The notes beneath the pieces are model-generated. The model searched no databases and was not told the origin of the DNA. It saw nothing but the letters and a program-made list of their open reading frames with translations. A DNA stretch of 64,000 nucleotides from Mycolicibacterium sp. TUM20985 (GTDB taxonomy: Bacteria; Actinomycetota; Actinomycetes; Mycobacteriales; Mycobacteriaceae): NCBI RefSeq assembly GCF_030295745.1, contig NZ_AP027291.1, positions 2,480,001-2,544,000 of the forward strand, read 5' to 3'. The translations under genes were made by a program, and so were the position numbers. The number at the start of each line of letters is the position of its first letter. Position 1 is the stretch's first letter. This document shows, one piece after another, positions 45,888 through 54,421 of this stretch.

Positions 45888-46301
45888 CTAATGGATTTGG
45901 CAGTCGGGGCAGACGCCCCAGAAAGTCACTTCGGCCTCGTCGATCACGTAGCCGGTGTCGACGCTGGGCTGCGCGCACGGCATACGGCCGATGACGCACT
46001 CGACATCGGCGATCGCGCTGCACGATCGGCAGGCAGTGTGGTGGTGATGATCGCCCGTCTCCAGCTCGAATCGTGCTGGCGCACCGGCTAGCTTGATGCG
46101 GCGCAGCAGGCCCGCCTCGGTCAGGGCATGCAGCACGTCGTAGACGGCCTGGGTGGACAGCGACCCGAGGTGGTGCCTGGCGCCGACGGCGATCGCCTCG
46201 ACGTCGGCGTGTGGATGCTCGCTCAACACGTCCAGCACTGCGAGCCGGGCCTGCGTCACGCGCAAACCCGCCATCCGCAACTGGTCCTGTCGATGAGCCA
46301 C
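45888..46301 (-). CDS. furA: Fur-family regulator (FurA/PerR-like)
   Basis: 137 residues from GTG 46301, preferred because GAAGGGCGG lies about 8 bases upstream and the length fits. The winged helix (RMAGLRVTQARLAVLDVLSE, STQAVYDVLHALTEAGLLRR) is followed by the metal region ETGDHHHHTACRSCSAIADV and the C-terminal CPDC, giving two CxxC pairs for structural zinc. Position ahead of a catalase gene argues for a peroxide or iron sensor repressing both. An ATG at 46331 would add ten residues. Confidence 0.88.
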   Translation of the reverse strand: MAHRQDQLRMAGLRVTQARLAVLDVLSEHPHADVEAIAVGARHHLGSLSTQAVYDVLHALTEAGLLRRIKLAGAPARFELETGDHHHHTACRSCSAIADVECVIGRMPCAQPSVDTGYVIDEAEVTFWGVCPDCQIH

Positions 46302-46355
46302 GAGATTCCGCCCTTCCCAAACTCGAACCATTCAAGTACTACTCTCCCTCCATCA

Positions 46356-46370
46356 CTTGCATACTGCAAG
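46356..46370. promoter_or_regulatory. Inverted repeat operator candidate upstream of furA
   Basis: CTTGCATACTGCAAG is a perfect 6-3-6 inverted repeat 55 bases before the furA start. A similar half (CTTGCAATACTTGTCG) precedes the MarR gene at 46938. The position suits autoregulation by the Fur protein. Confidence 0.45.
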
Positions 46371-46457
46371 CCTTGTTATCAGCAATACGTAAGATTCAAG
46401 TGACCCCCCCGAACCCGGGCCGACAGGGCGGGTGGGGAGCAGGACGGGAAGGTTGAG

Positions 46458-46850
46458 ATGGACGAGGCCGCGATCGCGGCAGCGATCGTGTCCGGACCGG
46501 GCGCGGTCATCGCCGCCGACCGCAATGCCTTGATCACGTTTTGGAACACCGGCGCCGAACGAACCTTCGGGCTCGCCATCCAAACAGGCCGTGGGGGAGT
46601 CGCTTGACCTGATCATCTCAACGCGACTGCGGGCGCGGCACTGGGGCGGATGGCATCACGTCATGGATACCGGCTAGAGCCGTTACCGCGACGGGAGCAT
46701 ACTCGCGATGCCCGCCGAGTGACGGGACGGACCGACGATTTCAGTCGAGTTCACCATCCACCCGGTCTTGGACGCCGGCTTTCAGATGCTGGGTATCGCC
46801 GCCACCCGGCACGATGTCACCACACGTTTCGCCGAAACACCGGACTTGAG
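46458..46850 (+). pseudogene. PAS-domain protein with several frame lesions
   Basis: From ATG 46458, EAAIAAAIVSGPGAVIAADR and FWNTGAERTFG open a PAS domain, but the frame ends at about 46607. GESLDLII, WDGWHHVM-like and EFTIHPVLDAGFQMLGIAAT, then HDVTTRF, follow in alternating frames to about 46850. All parts of one PAS sensor are recognisable, with at least three shifts. Confidence 0.75.
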
Positions 46851-46937
46851 CCGACAACTCGACGCGCGAATCTGACACTGCGACCACGACTCACGATGTC
46901 ATTTGGCGGCTTCGCCTGTGCTTGCAATACTTGTCGA

Positions 46938-47414
46938 ATGCACCAGGTTGAGCGGCACGGGACGACGAAGACCACGGTCGAAGAACTGGTGTCATTCGAA
47001 GTGGCCACCAGGGATCTTGTCGGCGTCGCCCTGCGTAGTGTGGACGAGGTCGGAGTGTCCCTGCCGCAGGCCCGGCTGCTGCTGGTGCTGGCGCAGTTGG
47101 GACGGTCGACGTCGACGGAATGCGCGAACGCGCTTGGCGTGGTGGGGTCCTCAGTAACGCGGCTGGCTGATCGATTGCACGCCACTGGGCATCTGGTGCG
47201 CGGTGCGGATCCGGGTAACCGCAGTGTCGTCACGTTGGAACTGACGACGAAGGGTCGCAAACTGGTCCGGCAGGTGACCACCCGTCGTCGCCGCGAATTG
47301 AGCCGGGTGCTGGATCAAATCGACCCAGCAGAGCGCGCCGTCTGCGCAACTGTCCTGCGCATCCTGCATGAACGGTTCAGCGAGGACGATCGGCACAGTG
47401 CGATGCCGCTCTGA
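46938..47414 (+). CDS. MarR-family transcriptional regulator
   Basis: 158 residues. The winged helix is in GVSLPQARLLLVLAQLGRST, STECANALGVVGSSVTRLAD and RLHATGHLVRGADPGNRSVV, followed by VTLELTTKGRKLV. The ATG at 46938 is preceded by little ribosome binding sequence; a -10-like TGCAATACT suggests a short or absent leader. The regulator stands alone, with the PAS remnant upstream, and its targets cannot be deduced. Confidence 0.88.
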   Translation: MHQVERHGTTKTTVEELVSFEVATRDLVGVALRSVDEVGVSLPQARLLLVLAQLGRSTSTECANALGVVGSSVTRLADRLHATGHLVRGADPGNRSVVTLELTTKGRKLVRQVTTRRRRELSRVLDQIDPAERAVCATVLRILHERFSEDDRHSAMPL

Positions 47415-47954
47415 CACAGACACCGTGTTCGTCGATCCTGGGCGCTGACCGTACCCGGACGTCCCAGGGGCGGCGGTACCGCGAGTCGTTGGGCGCGGAG
47501 TATCCCCGACTCACCTCGGTAGGGATCCTTCATCACGCTAGTGGTGTGTTCCGCTCGACGAATCTGCAAAGTTCGCCGTCGGCCTGGGATGGCCAACGCG
47601 CGCTCGACCGTCTAGTATTTACACAAATCCGACTTGTATAAACTCGGCCCAAGCGGTCCGGCGGAGGAGGTGATGAGCATCGGCGTTGCCGAAGTGTGCG
47701 CGCGCTACACGGGGGAGAACACGCGGCGTCTAGCGCCGGCCCGTGACGGGGGGCGACAGCTCAGCGCTGGATCGCCTGGTGACGGGACGGGAATTCCTAG
47801 ACGCGGCAGCGCAGCAGCCACAGCGGCATCCGAAAGGCTCAGCAGCAGTCGCACACTCGTAATGTTCGATGACGCCGAATCTGGGCAGAGCGACCACCCG
47901 CGACCGATTGCACCGGTCGCGACGCCCTGCTCACGGTGACGTACAGGAGGACCC
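47415..47954. other. 540-base gap with an operator-like palindrome
   Basis: An ORF at about 47673-47939 has GGAGGAGGT upstream (MSIGVAEVCARYTGENTRRL), but its second half is low-complexity and unlike a protein, so it may be a remnant of a gene preceding the ferredoxin. The palindrome at 47618-47642 is the clearest signal. Confidence 0.4.
47618..47642. promoter_or_regulatory. Inverted repeat with ACAA-N7-TTGT core
   Basis: TTTACACAA, seven bases, TTGTATAAA: arms match at 8 of 9 positions. A second site with the same ACAA-N7-TTGT core lies in front of the DUF2249-cupin gene at 51648. The AT-rich context and symmetry suggest a dimeric repressor site. Confidence 0.45.
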
Positions 47955-48146
47955 ATGCGCGTCGAAGTCGACCGTGATCGCTGTGAAGGCAATGCCATCT
48001 GTGTGCGAATCGTGCCAAAAGTGTTCCAACTCGACGACGACGAATACGCCATGGTCGTTGCCGATCCCGTTCCGATCGAGCAACAGACGCTCGCCGAGCG
48101 CGCGATCGCCGAGTGCCCCCGCGCAGCCCTGTCGCGAATTGTCTAG
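47955..48146 (+). CDS. Small ferredoxin of the [3Fe-4S] P450-associated type
   Basis: 63 residues. DRDRCEGNAICVRIVPKVFQ gives two Cys ligands, and AIAECPRAALSRIV the third with the following Pro, the Fer4_15 pattern used by actinobacterial cytochrome P450 ferredoxins. ATG 47955 with AGGAGGACC upstream. No P450 gene is near; the partner might be the broken ferredoxin reductase at 51.8 kb. Confidence 0.85.
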   Translation: MRVEVDRDRCEGNAICVRIVPKVFQLDDDEYAMVVADPVPIEQQTLAERAIAECPRAALSRIV

Positions 48147-48311
48147 ACGTGGTGGATTTCTCACCGGATTCGACCGAGCATTGATGCTGGGTGATCTCGA
48201 CCGCCCGCCCCTTGCCGATCAGATCGCCGCGGCGGCGCGACCACACGTCCCGTCGCGATCGGCGATCGGACGCCCGCCACTTAATACTATTCTTCTACGT
48301 GTTAATTAGAG

Positions 48312-48323
48312 TAATGTTGCACT
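48312..48323 (+). promoter_or_regulatory. -10 element and probable leaderless start of fdxA
   Basis: TAATGT at 48312-48317 ends six bases before the fdxA ATG at 48324, the spacing that places transcription start on the start codon. No ribosome binding site precedes the ATG. The flanking ATTCTTCTA and TAGAGTAAT form an imperfect inverted repeat over 48289-48315. Confidence 0.45.
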
Positions 48324-48668
48324 ATGACGTACGTGATCGGACTTCCTTGCGTGGACATCAAAGATCGCGCCTGCGTGCAGGAGTGTCCCGTCGACTGCAT
48401 CTATGAGGGTGCTCGGATGCTCTACATCCATCCCGACGAGTGCGTGGACTGCGGTGCGTGCGAACCGGTGTGCCCTGTCGAGGCGATCTACTACGAAGAG
48501 GACCTGCCTGAGGCGCTGCAGGCCTACGCCGGCGAGAACGTCAAGTTCTTCACCGATACCCTGCCGGGGCAGGCCCTGCCACTCGGATCGCCCGGCGGCG
48601 CCGCGAAACTCGGCGTGATCGACGCCGACACCGAACTGGTGGCGTCCCTACCGCCGAGGGAAGGCTGA
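48324..48668 (+). CDS. fdxA: 7Fe ferredoxin
   Basis: 114 residues. The two-cluster pattern is complete: C9 and C17 with C50 for the [3Fe-4S] cluster and CVDCGACEPVCPVEA (C40 onward) for the [4Fe-4S] cluster; CVQECPVDCIYEGARMLYIH is the FdxA hallmark. It is a low-potential electron carrier in the cytoplasm. FdxA-type ferredoxins belong to hypoxia or NO-induced sets in mycobacteria. The stop codon overlaps the next gene's ATG. Confidence 0.95.
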   Translation: MTYVIGLPCVDIKDRACVQECPVDCIYEGARMLYIHPDECVDCGACEPVCPVEAIYYEEDLPEALQAYAGENVKFFTDTLPGQALPLGSPGGAAKLGVIDADTELVASLPPREG

Positions 48669-49375
48669 TGTCCAACGACGCCCCGGCGCCACCGGGGAGG
48701 CGTGAGCTGATCCTGCAGCTGCTGCGCACGGCGACCGGTCCGCGCAGCATTGCCGATATGGCCGAGGAGATGGCCGTTCACCCGAACACGATCCGCTTTC
48801 ATCTCGAGGCCTTGGTGCGTACTGGTCGGGTCGAGCAATTCATCGGCGACACCGCCGGCCCCGGGCGGCCGCCGGTCCTGTTCCGGGCCAGCCGTCGGAT
48901 GGACCCGGCGGGACCGACCAATTACCAGCTGCTCGCGAACATCCTGACCACCTATCTTGCTACCAACGCCGCGGATCCCACCCGTACCGCGGCGAGCTTG
49001 GGACGCTCGTGGGGCCCCTCTCTGGTCGACGACCGGCCGCGCCGTGCGCTGTCCAAGACCCAAGCGGTGACCGCGTTGACCGATGTCCTTGCCGATCTCG
49101 GCTTCGGGCCCGAGCCGCCCACGAGTCGACGGAGCACCGAGATCCGGTTGCGACACTGTCCATTTCACCAGCTGGTCCAGACCCACGGCGAGACGATCTG
49201 CGCCCTACATCTCGGTCTGATGCAGGGTGCACTGGAGTCGATGCGCGGACCGGTGACAGTCGACCGCCTCGATCCCTTCGTTGAGCCGGATCTCTGCGTG
49301 GCTCACCTCGCGCCGTTGGCCACTGCAGCCCGCGAGGGAGGTGCTCACGGTGCCGGCCGTCGTCCGGGGCGCTGA
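48668..49375 (+). CDS. COG2345-type HTH regulator with Cys-rich C-terminus
   Basis: 235 residues. The N-terminal winged helix reads RRELILQLLRTATGPRSIAD, then MAVHPNTIRFHLEALVRTGR and GRPPVLFRA. The C-terminal sensor carries RHCPFHQLVQTHGETICALH, LGLMQGALES and DPFVEPDLCVAHL, with Cys ligands spaced as in the three paralogues in this window and reminiscent of SufR-type Fe-S regulators. Translationally coupled to fdxA, which may supply or report on the cluster. Fe-S or NO sensing is inferred. Confidence 0.82.
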   Translation: MSNDAPAPPGRRELILQLLRTATGPRSIADMAEEMAVHPNTIRFHLEALVRTGRVEQFIGDTAGPGRPPVLFRASRRMDPAGPTNYQLLANILTTYLATNAADPTRTAASLGRSWGPSLVDDRPRRALSKTQAVTALTDVLADLGFGPEPPTSRRSTEIRLRHCPFHQLVQTHGETICALHLGLMQGALESMRGPVTVDRLDPFVEPDLCVAHLAPLATAAREGGAHGAGRRPGR

Positions 49376-49460
49376 TCACGGGCGCCGGTGCAGCGATGCG
49401 CGTCCGAGCAGAGCCGCACTCTCTGCCCACCAGGCCCTCCTTCCACGACAGGAGTCCGAC

Positions 49461-49502
49461 ATGGCACATGAACCCACCCTGACCTCGAGGGGGCGACGAT
49501 GA
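49461..49502 (+). CDS. Possible 13-residue leader peptide
   Basis: ATG 49461 has a strong ribosome binding site (CAGGAG, six-base spacing), and the frame MAHEPTLTSRGRR ends at TGA overlapping the next gene's ATG at 49499. The next gene has only GAGGGGGCGACG as a site of its own. The short ORF may couple translation or be the trace of a shortened gene. Confidence 0.3.
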   Translation: MAHEPTLTSRGRR

Positions 49503-49789
49503 GCGTTCAAGAGGCGGGCATCGAGGCGCTCGGCGATCACGACTACCTGGCCCTCGTGCCCTTGGGCGAGGACGTCGTCACGATCCGCATCCGAGCTACC
49601 CCCGAGGTCGTCGCCCAGATCGCCGGAACAGCGGGCGACGAGACGCGCGTGGTCGCCGCCACGATCGCGTACCTGACTGCGCGACAGCGCGCCGACGACC
49701 TGCCTGGGCAGCTCGACCTCGAGGACGTCGCGGCCGCCTATAACGGCTACGTGGAGGACATGCGCACCCGACTTGCCGGCGCGCAATGA
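49499..49789 (+). CDS. Conserved-looking small protein, unknown function
   Basis: 96 residues, acidic, without membrane segments: ALGDHDYLALVPLGEDVVTI, TPEVVAQIAGTAGDETRVVA, LEDVAAAYNGYVEDMRTRLA. Preceded by GAGGGGGCGACG and overlapping the next gene's start (ATGA), which supports expression in the fdxA-regulator-cupin unit. I do not recognise a family. Confidence 0.6.
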   Translation: MSVQEAGIEALGDHDYLALVPLGEDVVTIRIRATPEVVAQIAGTAGDETRVVAATIAYLTARQRADDLPGQLDLEDVAAAYNGYVEDMRTRLAGAQ

Positions 49790-50175
49790 CCTCGCATGCA
49801 ACCGACGGGTCCCAGGAAGACTCGGGCATGGCGAAGAATGCACTGATCTCCCTTGCACGTGCACAGTTGACGGCTGCGCACGACTCCGGCAGCGGACGCA
49901 GTGCGCACACCCTCTACGGCGGTCCTCACCACGCACTGCGCCAAACGCTGATGGCTCTGACCGCCGGATCACGGCTGTCCGATCACGAAAGTCCCGGCGA
50001 GGCGACATTGCAGGTGCTGCAGGGACATGTCCGGCTGACCAGTAGCAACGCTCGCTGCGACGGCATTGCGGGTGACCATCTCGTCATCCCGCCATCCCGG
50101 CACGGCCTCGACGCCATCGAAGACTCCGTCGTCCTCTTGACCGTCGTCAAATCGGTTCAGCCGCCACAATCCTGA
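49786..50175 (+). CDS. Cupin-fold protein
   Basis: 129 residues, from an ATG overlapping the preceding stop. A single cupin domain is likely: LMALTAGSRLSDHESPGEAT, LQVLQGHVRLTSS, GDHLVIPPSRHGLDAIEDSV. The metal His set is reduced, so catalysis is uncertain. Similar small cupins occur in mycobacterial stress loci. An internal ATG at 49828 (MAKNALISLARAQL) is an alternative start. Confidence 0.7.
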   Translation: MTSHATDGSQEDSGMAKNALISLARAQLTAAHDSGSGRSAHTLYGGPHHALRQTLMALTAGSRLSDHESPGEATLQVLQGHVRLTSSNARCDGIAGDHLVIPPSRHGLDAIEDSVVLLTVVKSVQPPQS

Positions 50176-50214
50176 CCCTGCAGAATCTTCGACGAGACGC
50201 CCCGCTCGAACGCG

Positions 50215-50844
50215 TTACTGCCCGTCGACGTTGCCCATGTGGTCGTGCAGCACTATCCGGCCGTCGGCGAGCTGATAGGTGAGCCCGACGATCCCCAGCG
50301 ACCCGGCTGCGACCCGTTCGGCGATGACGGTGGAGCGGGAAATCAACTGGGCGGCTGTCTCATTGACGTGCCGCGTGACGAATTCGCCAACCTCGGTGAG
50401 TCCGTCGCGGCGGCCACGCAAGATCGACGACGACACTCGCTCGACCACATCCTGGACGTAGCCGGAGGGTACGACACCCTCGTCCAACGCGGTCAGCGTG
50501 GCCTTCACCGCGCCGCAACTGTCGTGACCGAGCACCACGATCAGCGGCACGTTGAGCACCGCCACCCCATATTCGATGGACCCAAGGACCGCCGAATCGA
50601 CGACATGTCCGGCGGTGCGCACGACGAACATGTCGCCCAGACCCTGGTCGAAGATGAGTTCGGCCGCGACCCGGCTATCGGCGCAGCCGAAGACCACCGC
50701 AGTGGGATGCTGGGACGTGGCGAGCGAGGCCCGGTGCTCGATGCTCTGGCTGGGATGCTCGACCTTGCCGGCAACGAACCGCGCGTTACCCTCCCTGAGC
50801 GCCTTCCAGGCGGTCGCGGGGCTAGTAATGGGCACAGCGCACAT
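50215..50844 (-). CDS. Beta-class carbonic anhydrase
   Basis: 209 residues. Zinc ligands and catalytic dyad are present: C54, D56 and R58 in VFGCADSRVAAEL, and H107 with C110 in LGHDSCGAVK. It interconverts CO2 and bicarbonate. The N-terminus (ATAWKALREGNARFVAGKVE) is typical of the mycobacterial CanB-like group. It stands alone, converging on the cupin gene. Confidence 0.93.
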   Translation of the reverse strand: MCAVPITSPATAWKALREGNARFVAGKVEHPSQSIEHRASLATSQHPTAVVFGCADSRVAAELIFDQGLGDMFVVRTAGHVVDSAVLGSIEYGVAVLNVPLIVVLGHDSCGAVKATLTALDEGVVPSGYVQDVVERVSSSILRGRRDGLTEVGEFVTRHVNETAAQLISRSTVIAERVAAGSLGIVGLTYQLADGRIVLHDHMGNVDGQ

Positions 50845-51004
50845 TGTGGCTCGCTTTCTGGGCGATCAATACGGTCATGCGTGAGGTAGTTCTAGCGGCC
50901 GCGCACTCTGCAACGGTGATCGGCTTTGGTTCCGGAAGTCAGGCTGATGTGCAACCGACGCACCCTGGGGAGCCTCGCTGCGAACCGTCAAGCGGCGCGG
51001 GGAA

Positions 51005-51631
51005 TTAGAGGCCTGCGGGGGTGATGGTCAAACCGGGACGGCGGGTGTGCACCGTCAGATAGCTCAATCCGTCCTTGCCTGCGGCGACGGCGCGCTGCGC
51101 CAGGTGCGGCAGCCACACGAGGGTGCCCTCGGTCAACGGTACGGCCCCATTGATGGTGATGAGCTGACCGTCGCCGGCCAGGACATGCCACATAACGTCG
51201 ATGTTCGGGTCGGTGTGCCACTCGATCCGCTCCTCGGGTTGCAGACGGATTACGTTGGCGTCCAACTGCCGCTGCGCGGTCTCAATCGTCCACACGGTCC
51301 GGTCGGCGGGCGCAGCAGTGGCTGCGGTCAACGCCTTGGTGTCACACACGACTCGGGGTAAGTCGATCGCGGTCCGGCGGGTGATCTGGATTCGCCACAG
51401 CTGGCGCTCGGACTCGGCCTTGTGCAGGTAGTCCCAGTCATACTCCCCAGGGTGGTCACGCTCGAACTCCTGCCTCAAGTGTTTCGGGTCATGGCTGTTG
51501 ACGAGTACAAACGATTCGCCCACGGCGAGAGCGTCGAAGCGGTCAAAGATCAACGGATGCCGCAGCGGCTTGGCGATCTCGCGAACATCCAGGTCTTGTC
51601 GTTGGATGCCGTCAACGTGGGATTGATTCAT
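51005..51631 (-). CDS. DUF2249-cupin fusion protein
   Basis: 208 residues. The N-terminal half is a DUF2249 domain (DLDVREIAKPLRHPLIFDRF, FDALAVGESFVLVNSHDPKH), alike in order to the protein at 44077. The C-terminal half is a cupin: VIRLQPEERIEWHTDPNIDV, MWHVLAGDGQLITINGAVPL, LVWLPHLAQRAVA, with a few His. ATG 51631 with GGAATAGGATG upstream, and an ACAA-N7-TTGT palindrome 17 bases before. The fusion links two domains that occur separately at 44.1 kb and 49.8 kb; the function is unknown. Confidence 0.8.
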   Translation of the reverse strand: MNQSHVDGIQRQDLDVREIAKPLRHPLIFDRFDALAVGESFVLVNSHDPKHLRQEFERDHPGEYDWDYLHKAESERQLWRIQITRRTAIDLPRVVCDTKALTAATAAPADRTVWTIETAQRQLDANVIRLQPEERIEWHTDPNIDVMWHVLAGDGQLITINGAVPLTEGTLVWLPHLAQRAVAAGKDGLSYLTVHTRRPGLTITPAGL

Positions 51632-51647
51632 GTTTACATCCTATTCC

Positions 51648-51664
51648 TACAAGTATAAATTGTA
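51648..51664. promoter_or_regulatory. ACAA-N7-TTGT palindrome upstream of DUF2249-cupin gene
   Basis: TACAA-GTATAAA-TTGTA is a perfect 5-7-5 inverted repeat. It shares core and spacing with the site at 47618-47642 and sits where a promoter of the minus-strand gene must be. The whole stretch 51630-51672 is very AT-rich for this DNA. Confidence 0.45.
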
Positions 51665-51825
51665 TTAAAATGGATGACGTGGCTGAGGGCTTCTCGTCAG
51701 TGGTATTGCAGCCAATTGAATCGGCACCGGCGCGGGGATCACCGCCCCTGCGTCCGCACTGGTGAAATCACTACGGCTTCTATCTCAACCCTCACTAGAT
51801 GCGAATCGCCATCCGGGGTTCGCTG

Positions 51826-53073
51826 CTACCGATCGCGGGTTGCGTTGCCGGCTAGGTACATCAAGAGGACTTCGGGGTCGGCGAGCGCGGCGGGATCGAC
51901 GCGTGCGCCGGAGCGCACCAACGCTTCGATGGCATCGGTGACACCCCAGGTGTTGACGTTCATGCCGGCCAGCACTCGTCCGTCGCGCATCCAGAAGGCG
52001 ATGAACTCGCCGCTGGGGACGTCGCCGCGGAAGACGACCCGGTCATAGCCGTCTGGCCCGATGTAGCCGGAGTACTCCATGCCGATGTCGTATTGGTCGG
52101 AGAAGAAGTACGGAACATGGTCGTAGGGGGTAACCGTGCCCATCATGTTCGCGGCCGCTACCGGTCCTTGGTTGAGGGCTGCCGACCAGTGCTCGAGTCG
52201 CAGGTGTTTGCCCAGCAGCGGGTAGTAGGAGTTGGCGACATCCCCGGCCGCGAAAACGGCGGGGTCGCTGGTGCTCAGGTGCTCATCGACGACGATCCCG
52301 TTGTCCACGTGCAGGCCGGCCGCTTCGGCGAGCTCGGTGTTGGGCGTGATGCCCACACCAACCACGACCGCGTCGGCCGCCACGAGGTCGCCGTCGGCCA
52401 GGCGTACGCCGGTCGCCTTGTCACTCGCACCGATGATTTCAGCCACGCCGGCGTCGAGTCGCAGTTCGACGCCGTGCGCGCGGTGCAGAGTGGCGCAGGT
52501 TTCGGCCACCTCTTCGCCGAGCACCGCCAGCAACGGCAGCTTGGCCCGCTCAATGAGTGTCACGTGACACCCCGCCGCCCGGGCGGCGACCGCGGTCTCC
52601 AAACCGATCCAGCCCGCCCCGATGATCGCCACGCGCTGCGCCGAGGCGAAGGCCGCCTGCAGTGCCTCGCTGTCGGCGACCCTGCGCAGGTAATGCACAC
52701 CAGCGAGGTCCGCGCCGGGCACCGTGAGGCGCCGGGGCGAAGAACCGGTCGCCACGAGCAGCTTGTCGTAGCCCAGCGTCTCTCCAGACGATGTGCTCAC
52801 TTCGTGTGGAGAGCAGTCGATTCCGGTGACCTGTGTGCCCAGGCGTAGGTCGATGTCGTGTTCGACATGCCCTGTGCCGGATGGATGTAGATCTTTTCCC
52901 GCTCGGTGCTGCCCAGCAGGAAGCCCTTCGACAGCGGGGGTCGGTCGTAGGGCCGCTCGGCCTCATCTCCGAGGAGGACGACCTTCCCGCCGAAACCGTT
53001 CGTGCGCAGCGCTTCGGCTGCCTTGGCGCCAGCCAGGCCGGCGCCCACGATGACAAACGTCTGCTGTGCGCTC
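51826..53073 (-). pseudogene. Ferredoxin-NAD(P) reductase family FAD enzyme, one frameshift
   Basis: The first 70 residues from ATG 53073 are normal: FVIVGAGLAGAKAAEALRTN, ERPYDRPPLSKGFLLGSTER. Near 52865 (after IYIHPAQ) the frame changes; the continuation EHDIDLRLGTQVTGID leads into the main body (GYDKLLVATGSSPRRLTVPG, RVAIIGAGWIGLETAVAARA, VFAAGDVANSYYPLLGKHLR). A single shift separates two otherwise complete halves, so a sequencing error or a very recent mutation is possible. Such reductases pass electrons from NADH to small ferredoxins. Confidence 0.85.
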
Positions 53074-53238
53074 ATGTCTATCCCTTTCCTGTCGTCGGAG
53101 CCTTGCGTGCTCGTGCACGCTGGCCGAATCTCATTGCGGCGCTGCATGTGAGCGCCCGCAGACCCTCAGGGTGTCGAGGAGCCCACGGAGGGCGACGATC
53201 CCCGACGTCTGTTTTGCGCGGTGTCGCCGCAAGGGCGG

Positions 53239-54345
53239 TCATTGCTGCGCCACCCGACGTGCCTTGGCGTCCAATGTGACCAGGAGATCGGCGAACGACT
53301 GGTGAAAGCTGGCGACGCCTTGGTCTTCAAGGGTGTGCCCGACGTCATCCATGTCGACCCCTGCCGTCCTCAAATCGTGCATGACTTCGTGGGCCGGCGC
53401 GATCCCGACGTCGATGGTGCGCGCGACCGTACCGTGGTCCTCGAATGCGGTGATGGTGGGCTCGGCCATCGTGTTGATGGTGTCGGAGCCCACGAGACTG
53501 TCAACGTAGAGGGTGTCGGGGTAGGCGGGGTTCTTCGTCGACGTCGAGGCCCACAATGGCGTCTGCGGGCGGGCGCCGAGGGCGGCGAGTTTCTCCCACC
53601 GCTGACCGGTGAATCGGTCGCGGTACATCTGATAGGCCAGACGTGCCTGTGCGACTGCGGCACGTCCGCGCAACGCCAAGGCGTCTGCACCGCCGATCTG
53701 CCCGAGTCGATGGTCGACCTCGGTGTCGACACGACTGACGAAGAATGACGCCACACTGCGGACCGCCGCGAGAACACCGCCGCGCTCGGCAAGGGTTTCC
53801 AGGCCGTCTAGGTAGGCGTCGATCACCTGCGCGTAGCGGGACAGGGAGAAGATCAGGGTGATGTTGATGCTCAGCCCCCGACCAATCAGCGCCGCGATCG
53901 CCGGGATGCCCTCGGCAGTCGCGGGAATCTTTACCAGTAGGTTGGGGCGGGCGATGCGCTCGTGCAGGCGGGCGGCCGCGGCGATGGTGGCCTCGGTGTC
54001 GCGCGCGAGCTCCGGGGTGACCTCGATCGACACGAACCCGTCGTTGCCGCCGGAGTCATCGAAGGCCGGACGCAACACCGCCAGCGCATCGGTGACGTCC
54101 TGCACGGCCAACTCTCAATACGCATCCGAAACCGAAAAGCCCTGTGCGGTGAGAATGGCGAACTGCGCGTCATAGGCATCGGAGCCCTCGACGGCCCTTG
54201 CCAAGATGGTCGGATTGGCCGTCACGCCCCGTACTCCGTTGGCTACGAAAGTGGCCAGTGTGCCGTCGCGCAAGTACGGACGGGTGAGGTTGTCGAGCCA
54301 GGGGCTCTGCTGTTGCTCGGTGTAGAGCCGCTTTAGCCGTGTCAT
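53239..54345 (-). pseudogene. tal: Transaldolase with an in-frame TGA
   Basis: Both parts are in one frame. 54345-54118 gives LYTEQQQSPWLDNLTRPYLR and GVTANPTILARAVEGSDAYD. A TGA at 54115-54117 stands where family members have Trp (SDAY-stop-ELAVQDV). The rest is complete: IEVTPELARDTEATI, NLLVKIPATAEGIPAI with the Schiff-base Lys, TLIFSLSRYAQVIDAYLDGL, and DVGIAPAHEVMHDLRTAG. TGG to TGA is one base change. Transaldolase works in the pentose phosphate pathway; a second functional copy would be expected elsewhere. Confidence 0.85.
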
Positions 54346-54421
54346 TGCAGCAGCCGAGATCTGTGGGGCCGCCCGCTGATCACGGGCTCACCCGCGTTGA
54401 ACGGCGGCCGAATCAAGGACG

